Positions 52,988-61,060 are shown, numbered from the stretch's first letter. The stretch is 64,000 bases of DNA from Streptomyces sp. NBC_00250 (GCF_036192275.1 NZ_CP108088.1:1302001-1366000); one strand, 5' to 3'. A program made the numbers and translations. The notes: generated by a model from the sequence alone, not told the origin.

Positions 52988-53251
52988 ATGTCCGAGCAGA
53001 CCGGCACCGAACTGGACCTGGAAGCGCTGCGCGTCCTGATCGCCGAGATCCTGGACGTCGACGTCGCGGAGGTCTCCGACGACGCGCACTTCGTCAACGA
53101 CCTGGGCGTGGACTCGCTCATGGCCCTGGAGATCACCGTCCGCCTGGAGCAGGAGTTCTCCGTCACGCTGGCCGAGGAGGAGCTGCAGAAGATCTCCACC
53201 CTGGCGACGACCCACGCACTCCTCGAAGAGACGCTGCGGGCCGCCTCATGA
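52988..53251 (+). CDS. acyl carrier protein 2
   Basis: An 87-residue ACP with phosphopantetheine Ser in GVDSLMALEITV near residue 39 and an acidic surface typical of type II carriers (LRVLIAEILDVDVAEVSDDA before the motif). ATG 52988 follows GGAAAGGAAG. The stop overlaps the dehydratase start (ATGA). It opens the reduction half of the operon: dehydratase pair, ketoreductase and isomerase follow directly. Together with the first ACP it makes two dedicated carriers for the pathway. Confidence 0.9.
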   Translation: MSEQTGTELDLEALRVLIAEILDVDVAEVSDDAHFVNDLGVDSLMALEITVRLEQEFSVTLAEEELQKISTLATTHALLEETLRAAS

Positions 53252-53664
53252 CGGCGACGGCGCCCTCGCTGCTCGGACTGGCCTCGCGGACGGTGGAGTT
53301 CACGGACGACACGGTGACGGCTCTGGCCACGGTCGATCCCGGGTACGAGGCGTTCCCGGGGCACTATCCCGGGTTCCCGGTGTTCCCCGGGGTCGGCCTC
53401 CTCGAGTTGGCCGACGGCACGGTGACGGCCGACCAGGAGCGCCGGGGCCGCACCGTGGAGCTCGTCGGCGTGGAGCTCTGCAGGTTCCGCGAACCCGTCT
53501 TCCCGGGCGACGAACTGACGATCCGGGTGACGTACCAGGCACCGCCGGCGGGCGACTCCGGGGTGCGCTCCACGGTGGCGATCGACACGGGGCGGGGCCG
53601 AGCCGCCGACCTGCGGATCGTCCACGAGCACCGGCCGGCGGCCGGGCCCGGAGGTGCGGTGTGA
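53248..53664 (+). CDS. FabZ-like 3-hydroxyacyl-ACP dehydratase, catalytic subunit
   Basis: A 138-residue hot-dog protein from ATG 53248. The active-site pattern FPGHYPGFPVFPGVGLLE has the catalytic His and a following Glu as in FabZ. A second hot-dog gene overlaps its end (GTGA) and lacks that His. This gene pairing suggests a heteromeric dehydratase in which this subunit does the chemistry. It removes water from the 3-hydroxyacyl chain after the ketoreductase step. Confidence 0.85.
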   Translation: MTATAPSLLGLASRTVEFTDDTVTALATVDPGYEAFPGHYPGFPVFPGVGLLELADGTVTADQERRGRTVELVGVELCRFREPVFPGDELTIRVTYQAPPAGDSGVRSTVAIDTGRGRAADLRIVHEHRPAAGPGGAV

Positions 53665-54164
53665 CCAGGCAGCCGGAGTCGGCGGACGTCGCCGGCATCA
53701 CCCGGATCATTCCGCACCGGTACCCGATGCTGCTCGTCGACCGGGTGACCGCCGCCGTGCCCGGGGAGCGGCTCACCGCCGTCAAGGCCGTCACGGTGAA
53801 CGAACCGCACTACCGCAGGGTGCCGGCCGGTGCCCCGTCGGCCGGGTTCCGCTATCCGCTGCCGCTGCTCGTGGAGTCCTGGGCGCAGGCGGCGGTCCTG
53901 CTGGCCGTCTGGGACACCCCCAACCCCGATGTGACCACCGGCAAGGTGGAACTCGCCGGAGCGCTGGACCGGATGCGGTTCGGCCACCCCGTGTATCCGG
54001 GTGATGTGCTCGAACACGAGGTGCACGTCGTCCGCGCGGTCGGTGACACCACCCTGCTCGCCGGACGGACCCTCGTCGGCGGCTCCACGGCGCTGGAGGT
54101 CGGGAACTTCATCGTCGCCCTCCGCCCGCTTTCCGATCTCGCCCATCCCCAGCCCCTTCACTGA
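53661..54164 (+). CDS. FabZ-like dehydratase, second subunit lacking the catalytic His
   Basis: A 167-residue hot-dog protein with a clear FabZ start, ITRIIPHRYPMLLVDRV, and NEPHYRRVPAGAPSAGFRYP where FabZ has NEPFFQGHFPG. The His position is Val here, so it is probably inactive alone and serves as a structural or substrate-binding partner of the preceding subunit. VELAGALDRMRFGHPVYPGD matches the FabZ 'F..PV.PGD' strand. GTG start overlaps the previous stop. Confidence 0.8.
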   Translation: MTRQPESADVAGITRIIPHRYPMLLVDRVTAAVPGERLTAVKAVTVNEPHYRRVPAGAPSAGFRYPLPLLVESWAQAAVLLAVWDTPNPDVTTGKVELAGALDRMRFGHPVYPGDVLEHEVHVVRAVGDTTLLAGRTLVGGSTALEVGNFIVALRPLSDLAHPQPLH

Positions 54165-54176
54165 GGAGTCACGAGC

Positions 54177-54923
54177 ATGCCCGGACAGGACCGTCCCGTC
54201 GCCCTGGTCACCGGTGGATCCCGGGGGATCGGGCGCGCGGTGGTACAACGGCTGGCCCAGGACGGCTACGACATCGCGTTCTGCTACCGCTCCCAGCCCG
54301 AGTCGGCCGAGAAGACCGCGGAGCTTGCCCGTACGACGGGGGCGCGCGTCCTCGCCCATCGGGCCGACGTCGCCGATCCGGCCGCCGCCCGGGCCTTCGT
54401 CGCGCTGACGGAGAAGGAGGTGGGGCCGGTCGACACGGTGGTCAGCTGCGCGGGGATCATCCGCGACAAGCCCCTGGTGCTGATGGCCCAGGAGGACTGG
54501 CAGGACGTCGTCGACGTCAATCTGAACGGCACCTACAACATCTGCCGGGCCGCGGTCTTCCCGATGATGAAGCGCCGCGCCGGATCCCTGGTGACCCTCT
54601 CCTCGGTGGCCGGTGTGTACGGCAACGTCGGGCAGTCCAACTACGCCGCCACCAAGGCCGGGATCATCGGCTTCACCCGGTCCGTGGCCAAGGAGCTGGG
54701 GCGCTACGGGATCCGCGCGAACGTCGTCGCGCCGGGGTTCGTCGCCACCGACATGACCGCGGAACTGAGCGGTGCCGTCGCCGAGCAGATGCGGGAGCGC
54801 ATCGCGCTCGACCGTTTCGGCGAGCCCGAAGAGGTCGCGGACCTGGTGTCGTTCCTGGTCTCCGACCGTGCCGCGTACATCACGGGCCAGGTCGTCCAGA
54901 TCGACGGCGGCATCTCTCTCTGA
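54177..54923 (+). CDS. FabG-like 3-ketoacyl-ACP reductase
   Basis: A 248-residue SDR. Nucleotide motif ALVTGGSRGIGRAVV; NAG-type segment VSCAGIIRD; catalytic Ser in LVTLSSVAGVYGN and Y-x3-K in NYAATKAG; C-terminal YITGQVVQIDGGISL. All residues of an active ketoreductase are in place. It starts 12 bases after the dehydratase pair behind GAGGAG. In reducing type II PKS systems one KR of this type works on every cycle. Confidence 0.9.
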   Translation: MPGQDRPVALVTGGSRGIGRAVVQRLAQDGYDIAFCYRSQPESAEKTAELARTTGARVLAHRADVADPAAARAFVALTEKEVGPVDTVVSCAGIIRDKPLVLMAQEDWQDVVDVNLNGTYNICRAAVFPMMKRRAGSLVTLSSVAGVYGNVGQSNYAATKAGIIGFTRSVAKELGRYGIRANVVAPGFVATDMTAELSGAVAEQMRERIALDRFGEPEEVADLVSFLVSDRAAYITGQVVQIDGGISL

Positions 54924-54942
54924 CCTCCGAAAGGGGACGGTG

Positions 54943-55716
54943 ATGGCACCACCCGACCGCGGTGCGGGCCGGACGGCCGTACCGAAGCGCCGCTTCTACT
55001 TCTCCTTGCGCAGCCCTTATTCCTGGCTCGCCCACCATGATCTGATGAACCGCCATGCCGGGTCGGCCGACACCCTGGAGTGGGTGCCGTACTGGGAGCC
55101 CGACGAACGGACCACGGCGCTTCTCGCGGACACGGGCAGCACGTTCGTGTACACGCAGATGTCGCGGGCCAAGCACTTCTACATCCTCGCCGATGTGCGT
55201 CGACTTGCGACCTCCCGTGGTCTGAAGGTCAGTTGGCCGGTCGATCACACACCGGTGTGGGAGGTGCCCCACCTGGCGTATCTCGCCGCCCGCCGCCGGG
55301 GGTTCGGACCGGCCTTCGTGGAGCAGGCCCAACAGGCCCGCTGGCAGGAGGGGCTGGACATCTGCGATCGGGCGACCATGGCCGGCATCGCGGACCGGCT
55401 GGGCCTGGCCCGGGACGTCCTCACCGAGGCCGTCGACGATCCGGGGCTGCGCGAGGAAGGCGCCGAGGCACTGCGGTCGGCGATCCGCGAAGGCGTGTTC
55501 GGGGTTCCCTTCTTCGTCAACGGTCACGACAAGTACTGGGGCGTCGACCGGCTCTCCGCCTTCCTCGCCTCGTTGGCCCCGGACGGCGACGCGGGCGGCG
55601 GCCCCGGTCCCGGTCCCAGTTCCGGTTCCGGCTCCGCTTCCGCTTCCGAGTCGGTCCTGGCGGAGGCGGACGTCCGCCCGGGAGGTGACATCGGCCATGC
55701 GGGTGGATGCGGCTGA
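54943..55716 (+). CDS. DsbA-fold, 2-hydroxychromene-2-carboxylate isomerase-like protein
   Basis: A 257-residue thioredoxin-fold protein. The N-terminus FYFSLRSPYSWLAHHDL has Ser where DsbA has CxxC, as in the kappa-class glutathione transferase/HCCA isomerase group. It also carries the family's late VFGVPFFVNGHDKYWGVDRL. Family members isomerise C=C bonds using a thiol cofactor or perform decarboxylation-like rearrangements. The last 45 residues are a Gly/Pro/Ser/Ala tail encoded by near-hexanucleotide repeats at 55600-55650. It overlaps the next gene by 20 bases. A double-bond isomerase on the polyketide chain is a reasonable hypothesis. Confidence 0.7.
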   Translation: MAPPDRGAGRTAVPKRRFYFSLRSPYSWLAHHDLMNRHAGSADTLEWVPYWEPDERTTALLADTGSTFVYTQMSRAKHFYILADVRRLATSRGLKVSWPVDHTPVWEVPHLAYLAARRRGFGPAFVEQAQQARWQEGLDICDRATMAGIADRLGLARDVLTEAVDDPGLREEGAEALRSAIREGVFGVPFFVNGHDKYWGVDRLSAFLASLAPDGDAGGGPGPGPSSGSGSASASESVLAEADVRPGGDIGHAGGCG

Positions 55717-56590
55717 TCCGTCGAGGACCTTCGAACCCCTCGGCCCCGGGACCGTGTCCGAGGTCGTCGCCTCCGGCGACTGGTCGTTCGGGGTCCACCG
55801 GCAGGGCACCGGGACGCCCGTGGTGCTGCTGCACGGGCTGCTCACCGACAGCAGGGTCTGGCTCCCGGTCATGGCCGGGCTCCGTCACGAGCACCCCGTC
55901 GTCGCGATCGACGGGCCCGGGCACGGTCTCGCCCCGGCCCGTGACACCCCGTACACCCTGGAGGAGGAGGTGGACCGGCTCGCCGATGCCTACCGGGCGT
56001 TCGGGGACGGCCGCCCCACCGTCTGGGTCGGCCACTCGATGGGCGGGATGAAAGCGCTGCGGATGGCGCTGCGGCATCCCTCCCTGGTCTCGGGACTCGT
56101 GCTCGTCGACACACAGCCGTATTCCGAGCCGGAGTCCACGGCCCGGCCGTTCCTGGCGATGGTCGAGACCGTCCTCAGCTACGGGATGAGCGAGGATCTC
56201 GCCCGGATGGTCGCTCGGCTGAACTTCCACCGCTCGTTCCAGGGCAGCGACTCCGCCCGGTACTGGATCGATCACTTCCAGACTCTGACGGGTGAGCGGA
56301 TCGAGCAGGCCTGCAACTCGGTCTACACGCGCGGCGACATCGCGGACCTGCTGCCGGGCATCACCGTCCCGACGCTGGTCGTGCACGGGAGCGGCGACGT
56401 ACCGATCCGGCCTCCGGTCGCCGCCCGCTACACGGCGCTCCTCCCGCACGCCCGGCTCGTCGAGCTCCCGGACACCGGCCACACCCCGCCGGTCGAGCGC
56501 CCGACCGAACTCCTGTCCCTGATCGGGGAGTTCCTCGCGGCCGGTGCACGTGCGCAGTCCTCGCCCACATCAGCCCTGGAGGATCAGTGA
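55697..56590 (+). CDS. alpha/beta hydrolase
   Basis: A 297-residue hydrolase. Oxyanion region PVVLLHGLLTDSRVWLPVMA; nucleophile elbow VWVGHSMGGMKALRMAL; His in LPDTGHTPPVERP. ATG 55697 has GGGAGG eleven bases upstream; GTG 55685 lies within that site and is less likely. A classic GxSxG is present, unlike the first hydrolase of the operon. It could release or hydrolyse an acyl intermediate, or open a lactone or thiazoline. It is coupled to the fusion enzyme that follows. Confidence 0.8.
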   Translation: MRVDAADPSRTFEPLGPGTVSEVVASGDWSFGVHRQGTGTPVVLLHGLLTDSRVWLPVMAGLRHEHPVVAIDGPGHGLAPARDTPYTLEEEVDRLADAYRAFGDGRPTVWVGHSMGGMKALRMALRHPSLVSGLVLVDTQPYSEPESTARPFLAMVETVLSYGMSEDLARMVARLNFHRSFQGSDSARYWIDHFQTLTGERIEQACNSVYTRGDIADLLPGITVPTLVVHGSGDVPIRPPVAARYTALLPHARLVELPDTGHTPPVERPTELLSLIGEFLAAGARAQSSPTSALEDQ

Positions 56591-58596
56591 CGACCATGCG
56601 ACAGCCCGCGGTGGAGACCGTCACCGCGGCCCATGTCCGCTTCCTGGACCTTCCCGGGGAGGCGGGACGTCTCGCGCTGATCACGCTCGACAACGGCCTT
56701 CCCCCGATGGGTCCCGCGATGCGGCCGGCCACGTTCGGCCCCGAAGGACTCGCCGCCCTCGACGCGGCGCTCGACACCGTGGCGGCCGCGGCCCGTGCGG
56801 GCGAGATCGCCGGTGTCGGGATCACCGGCAAGGCGTTCGTGTTCAGCACCGGCGCCGATCTCGCTCTCGCGGCGGGCGTCACCTCCCGCGAGGAAGCCTC
56901 CGCGACGCTCCGCCAGGGCACCCGGGTCTTCCGCAGGCTGGGTGAACTCCCCGTGCCCAGCTTCGCGTTCGTCAACGGCGTGGCCATCGGCGGCGGGCTC
57001 GAACTGGCGCTGCACTGCACGTACCGGACCCTGTCCCGCAGCGCTCCGGCCCTCGCGCTGCCCGAGTGCTCGCTCGGTCTCGTCCCGGCCTGGGGCGGCG
57101 CCTGGCTGCTGCCGCGGCTGGTCGGTCCGGACACCTCGGTCACCCTCCTGCTCGACCACCCCCTGGCCGGCCGCCGGATGCTCGACGCGCCGACCGCACA
57201 CGGCCTCGGTCTCGCCGACACGCTGGTGGATCCCGGCGGGTTCCTCCAGCTCTCGCTGCAGTGGGCGGCGGACGTGCTGTCCGGGACCACCGTCGTCGAA
57301 CGCGCGGGCACCTTCGACGACGCGGCCTGGGACAGCGCGCTCGACCGCGGCCGCGAGGTGGTCGCGGCCCGTACCCACGACGTGCTGCCCGCGCCGCGAC
57401 ACCTGCTGGAACTGCTGGAACTCGCCCGCCGCGGCGAGCGGGACGAGGTGTTCGCCGCGGCCGAGGAAGCGGCCACCGAACTGTTCATGAGCCGGGAGTT
57501 CCGTGCGAGCCTCTACGCCCTCCGGCTCACTCAGACGCACGCCGCCGGCCATCCCGGGCAGCCCGACCCGCGCCGGGCACGACCTGTGGGGCGGATCGGG
57601 ATCCTCGGCTCGGGAGCGACGGCCCGGCGTCTCGCTCTGCTGTGCCTGACGAAGCTCCGCATCCCCGTCGTGCTGGTCGACGACGAGCAGGAGGCGGTGG
57701 ACGCCGCGCTCGCCCACGTACGGAAGGAGCTGGACCGGCTGGCCGCCGAGGGCAGGATCAGCGCCGACGGAGCCGACGGCTGCGCCGGGCTGATCAGCGC
57801 GAGCACGGAGCCTGCGACCGCTCTGGCGGCGGCCGACGCGGTGATCGAGGCGACGCCGGGCGACCTGGAGGCCGTGCGGGAGTCGCTACGCCGCGCCGAG
57901 AACGCGGTCGCCGTGACGTGTCCGCTGGTGTCCACCACGCCCGTGTGGTCCCGGAGCGAACTGGCGGCGGGGCTGAAGTCCCCCGAGCGGCTGGTGCGGC
58001 TGCACTTCCCGAACGTGGGTGAGACGGGGGCGCTGGCCGAACTGGCCGGCTCGCGGGAGGTGGACGAGGCCGCCCGGGCCACCGCAGGGCAGCTTGCGGG
58101 CAAGCTCGGCATGCAGTGTCTTCCGGTGGCCGACTCCCCCGGGCTCGTGGTGAACCGGCTGCGGGCCCGATTCCTCGGCACCCTGCTCGCCGCGACCGGG
58201 GAGTCGGCCGGGACCGGAGACGCGGCCGCCGCGATCGACGGGGCGTGCGAGGAACTGGCCCTGCCCGTGCCGCCGTCGCGCGTGCTGCGGGAGCTGGGCG
58301 AGGAGACCGTCGGCCGGCTCCTGGAGACCATGCCCGGAGACCTTCCCGGTGGCGGAATCACGCCCGGCGCCCCGCTGGACGGCGCGCTGGCCGCCCTCGC
58401 CCACGAGATCCGGCTGCTCGTCGACGAGGGCGTCGTCGCGGACGCCCGGGACGTGGACTTCGCGTTGCTCACCTGTGGGGACTGGCCCTTCCATCTCGGC
58501 GGCGTGACGCCCCGTCTGGACGACAGCGGCATCTCCGAGAAGACCCTCGGCCGGCGCCTGGGCGAGTGGCCGACCGCCCCGGGCGCGGACGCCTAG
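56587..58596 (+). CDS. FadB/FadJ-like enoyl-CoA hydratase / 3-hydroxyacyl-CoA dehydrogenase fusion
   Basis: A 669-residue two-domain protein from GTG 56587 (GGAGG four bases upstream). The crotonase half (residues 10-300) has FVFSTGADLALAAGV, FVNGVAIGGGLELALH and a Glu in LPECSLGLVPAWGGAW, the usual catalytic spots. The dehydrogenase half (about 330-600) has GILGSGATARRLALL, in which the third Gly of GxGxxG is replaced, and HFPN for the catalytic HFFN. Shortness compared with FadB (about 715-730) and the altered NAD loop point to a specialised role. It may process a CoA-bound starter, trim the chain or move double bonds. Confidence 0.8.
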   Translation: MTTMRQPAVETVTAAHVRFLDLPGEAGRLALITLDNGLPPMGPAMRPATFGPEGLAALDAALDTVAAAARAGEIAGVGITGKAFVFSTGADLALAAGVTSREEASATLRQGTRVFRRLGELPVPSFAFVNGVAIGGGLELALHCTYRTLSRSAPALALPECSLGLVPAWGGAWLLPRLVGPDTSVTLLLDHPLAGRRMLDAPTAHGLGLADTLVDPGGFLQLSLQWAADVLSGTTVVERAGTFDDAAWDSALDRGREVVAARTHDVLPAPRHLLELLELARRGERDEVFAAAEEAATELFMSREFRASLYALRLTQTHAAGHPGQPDPRRARPVGRIGILGSGATARRLALLCLTKLRIPVVLVDDEQEAVDAALAHVRKELDRLAAEGRISADGADGCAGLISASTEPATALAAADAVIEATPGDLEAVRESLRRAENAVAVTCPLVSTTPVWSRSELAAGLKSPERLVRLHFPNVGETGALAELAGSREVDEAARATAGQLAGKLGMQCLPVADSPGLVVNRLRARFLGTLLAATGESAGTGDAAAAIDGACEELALPVPPSRVLRELGEETVGRLLETMPGDLPGGGITPGAPLDGALAALAHEIRLLVDEGVVADARDVDFALLTCGDWPFHLGGVTPRLDDSGISEKTLGRRLGEWPTAPGADA

Positions 58597-58640
58597 GGGG
58601 TCCCGGCGAGCCCGGCCTGATCGACAAGACACCCCCTAGG
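58592..58640. promoter_or_regulatory. inverted repeat spanning the fusion stop codon and the PPTase ribosome site
   Basis: CCTAGGGGGT (58592-58601) and ACCCCCTAGG (58631-58640) are a perfect 10-base inverted repeat with a 29-base spacer. The left arm contains the TAG stop of the fusion gene, and the right arm includes the start of the PPTase ribosome site (TAGGAG). It could be a terminator, an RNA switch that hides the ribosome site, or a protein operator. Confidence 0.55.
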
Positions 58641-58648
58641 AGCCGTCG

Positions 58649-59551
58649 ATGACCTTGCAGAACTTCGAGGCCGGGCCGTCGGTCGCCGCGGCCGCGCCCG
58701 TCGGCGCGGCCGCTGAGGAGACGGTCGGCGTGTTCGAGCCCGTCTGCGCGGCCGCGGAGGAGACGGTCGGCGTGTTCGAGCCCGCCGCGTGGCCTGGCGC
58801 CCTGGCCGTCCCCACGGGGAGCGACGCGGACATCTGGCTGCTCCGGGTGCCGTCGGCCTGGCTGACGGAGACCCCGCTGAACGACGCCGTCCTGGACGGG
58901 ACCGAGCGGCGGCGCGCGGCGGCCTTCATCCACCCGGCCGACCGGGCCGGATACGTGGCCGCCCATGTCGCCCTGCGCCGGCTCCTGGGGGCCTATCTCG
59001 GCGTCTCCGCCCGGTCGGTGCGCTATCGCAGGGACCCGTGCCCGTGCTGCGGCGGCCCGCACGGCCGGCCCACGCTGCTCGCCTCGTCCCCGCCGTACTT
59101 CTCGCTCTCCCACGCGGGTGACCTGGTGCTCATCGGGGTGGCGGGGGTGCCCATCGGTGTCGACGTCGAACGCCGTCCCCAGGCGCACACGGTCGACGCC
59201 GTATCCGGGCTGCTGCATCCCTGTGAACGCGACGGGATCGCGGCGGCCGCCCCGGAGCGGCGGGCCGCGGTCTTCACCCGGCTGTGGGCGCGCAAGGAGG
59301 CCTATCTCAAAGGCCTCGGCAGCGGTCTGGGGCGTGCGCCGAACCTCGACTGCACGAGCGGGGATCCGGGGGCACCGGCCCCGCCCGCCGGCTGGCAGCT
59401 GACGGACCTGCCCGTGGGGACGGCGCATGTCGCCGCGGCGGTGCGCGGCACGGCGCCGGGACAGGTGGTGCTGCGGGAACTGGGGGTGGAGGGCGTGCTG
59501 GCGCCGTTCGGCGGCGTCCCGGGCCACGGCTCCACGGGACCCCGTCGATGA
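58649..59551 (+). CDS. Sfp-type 4'-phosphopantetheinyl transferase
   Basis: A 300-residue PPTase from ATG 58649. The Sfp/Gsp motifs are present: GVDVERRPQ and FTRLWARKEAYLKGLGSGL, with the Mg-binding Asp/Glu residues, plus FSLSHAGDLVLIG before them. It converts apo carrier domains to the holo form, needed for the two ACPs, the NRPS carrier domain and both PCPs. The first 50 residues contain a near-perfect 20-residue internal duplication (two copies of AAAEETVGVFEP), which is unlike ordinary Sfp enzymes. It overlaps the next small gene (ATGA). Confidence 0.9.
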   Translation: MTLQNFEAGPSVAAAAPVGAAAEETVGVFEPVCAAAEETVGVFEPAAWPGALAVPTGSDADIWLLRVPSAWLTETPLNDAVLDGTERRRAAAFIHPADRAGYVAAHVALRRLLGAYLGVSARSVRYRRDPCPCCGGPHGRPTLLASSPPYFSLSHAGDLVLIGVAGVPIGVDVERRPQAHTVDAVSGLLHPCERDGIAAAAPERRAAVFTRLWARKEAYLKGLGSGLGRAPNLDCTSGDPGAPAPPAGWQLTDLPVGTAHVAAAVRGTAPGQVVLRELGVEGVLAPFGGVPGHGSTGPRR

Positions 59552-59829
59552 GCACGTGGAAGAGGCATCACGCCATGGGCCGCCTGCCGGCCCTCCTCTC
59601 CCGCTGCTGGCGGCCGGTCATGCGAGCGCTGGTCGGCTACGGCAGCCTGTGGACCCCCCAGGTGGTGCCGGAGCTCCTGGAGCCGTCCTGGCCACCCCCG
59701 GCGGCGGAACCCGTCCTCATGGCCGAGCCGCCCGCGTGCCACCCCGAACGACTCACCCCCGATGTGCCGTTGAGCCAGGTCGAACTCTCCCTGCAGCAAC
59801 GGTTGTACGCGCGGGAGCCCGAGCGCTGA
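59548..59829 (+). CDS. small conserved-looking protein, possibly DUF6059-like
   Basis: A 93-residue protein translationally coupled to the PPTase. It has a basic, amphipathic N-terminus (LLSRCWRPVMRALVGYGSLW), a Pro-rich middle and an acidic CHPERLTPDVPLSQVELSLQ end. Small proteins with a 'HPERL.PDVPL' end are common in Streptomyces polyketide clusters and, as I recall, are filed as DUF6059; their function is unknown. It probably ends the cluster. Confidence 0.55.
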   Translation: MSTWKRHHAMGRLPALLSRCWRPVMRALVGYGSLWTPQVVPELLEPSWPPPAAEPVLMAEPPACHPERLTPDVPLSQVELSLQQRLYAREPER

Positions 59830-59943
59830 CCCAAGCGGGAGCCCTTCCCGTCGCCCCTTCCGCCTCCCTCAGGCCTTCCTACCGCCTTCCTCATGCCTCC
59901 CTCCCGCCTCCCCTCCCGCACGTTCGTACGACGAGGAGCTGTC

Positions 59944-60549
59944 ATGCCCGTGACCCACGGTCCGCGCGAGACCGCCACGGCGCCGCCCGATGCCACGGTG
60001 ACGGGCTGGGCACTCGCCGCCCGCGGCGGCGATCCCGAAGCCGTCGACCGCTTCTTCCGCGCCGTGCACCATGACGTGTGGCGGTTCGTGGCCCATCTGA
60101 GCTCCGACGCCCAGTCGGCCGACGACCTGACGCAGGAGACCTTCCTGCGCGCGCTCGTGGGGCTGCGCCGCTTCGAGGGCCGCTCGTCCGCGCGGACCTG
60201 GGTGCTGTCCATCGCCCGGCGCGCCGTGGTCGACAGCTACCGGCGCTCGGCCACCCTGCCCCGCCTCTCCCCCGCCGACGACTGGCAGTCCGCCGCCGAG
60301 CGGGCCCAGCCGCGCAACGTCCCCGGGTTCGACGACGGCGTCGCGCTCTCCGCCCTGGTCGCCACGCTGCCCGACGAACGCCGCGAGGCGTTCGTCCTCA
60401 CCCAGCTGCTGGGCCTGCCGTACGCGGAGGCGGCGCTGGTCAGCCGCTGCCCGGTGGGTACGGTGCGCTCCCGCGTGTCGCGCGCCCGCACCTCCCTGCT
60501 CCAGGATCTGCACGCCGCCGAACACCTCGGCTCGTCGGCGGACGGGTAG
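59944..60549 (+). CDS. ECF-type RNA polymerase sigma factor
   Basis: A 201-residue sigma-70 family protein from ATG 59944 (GAGGAG, six bases upstream). Region 2 is AVDRFFRAVHHDVWRFVAHL followed by DDLTQETFLRAL and RTWVLSIARRAVVDSYRR. Region 4 is LPDERREAFVLTQLLGLPYA and GTVRSRVSRARTSLL. No anti-sigma factor gene is adjacent; the next gene is a small membrane protein that begins seven bases after the stop and could tether or regulate it. It lies outside the cluster. The 110 bases before it are an almost pure C/T tract (about 59846-59925). Confidence 0.85.
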   Translation: MPVTHGPRETATAPPDATVTGWALAARGGDPEAVDRFFRAVHHDVWRFVAHLSSDAQSADDLTQETFLRALVGLRRFEGRSSARTWVLSIARRAVVDSYRRSATLPRLSPADDWQSAAERAQPRNVPGFDDGVALSALVATLPDERREAFVLTQLLGLPYAEAALVSRCPVGTVRSRVSRARTSLLQDLHAAEHLGSSADG

Positions 60550-60556
60550 GTGCGTG

Positions 60557-61060
60557 ATGCACGGACCGGTGACGGCGAGCTGGCTGCTGGTGGCCCTGTG
60601 CGCGGTGGTCGGGACCACCGCCTGTCTGCTGCGGTGGCGCGGCGGCGGGGAGAGCCCCGCGAGGGCGGGCGACGAGGCCCTCATGGGCTTCGGGATGGCG
60701 GCCATGGCGGTACCCGCCCTGGCGTTCACGCCGCCCGCGTGGGTCTGGACGGCGTACGGGGTGGTCTTCGGCGGCGCGGCACTGAGGGCCCTGTGGTCGG
60801 CGCGCGGCGAGCGGCGCCATCTGCACCATGCCGTCGGCTCCCTGGCGATGGTCTACATGGCCGTCGTGATGGCCACGTCCGCAGACGGCGCCCACGCCGG
60901 GCACGGGCCCGGCGGGGCAAGGCTGTTGACCGGTCTGCTGCTGGCCTATTACGCCGGGTACGTGCTGTGGGCCGGATTCCGGCTGGTGGGGGCGGACCTG
61001 GCGTACGCCTGCCGGCTCTCGATGGGCGTCGGCATGCTCACCATGCTGATGACGATGTGA
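60557..61060 (+). CDS. DUF5134-like membrane protein
   Basis: A 167-residue protein with five to six hydrophobic helices and His-rich loops (GADGAHAGHGP-like segment, RHLHHAVGSLAMVYMAVVMA). The His/Met pattern and size match the actinobacterial DUF5134 group as I recall it. It is coupled to the sigma-factor gene. A metal-related or anti-sigma role is possible, with no direct evidence. GTG 60554 or ATG 60557 both fit; ATG is preferred. Confidence 0.6.
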   Translation: MHGPVTASWLLVALCAVVGTTACLLRWRGGGESPARAGDEALMGFGMAAMAVPALAFTPPAWVWTAYGVVFGGAALRALWSARGERRHLHHAVGSLAMVYMAVVMATSADGAHAGHGPGGARLLTGLLLAYYAGYVLWAGFRLVGADLAYACRLSMGVGMLTMLMTM

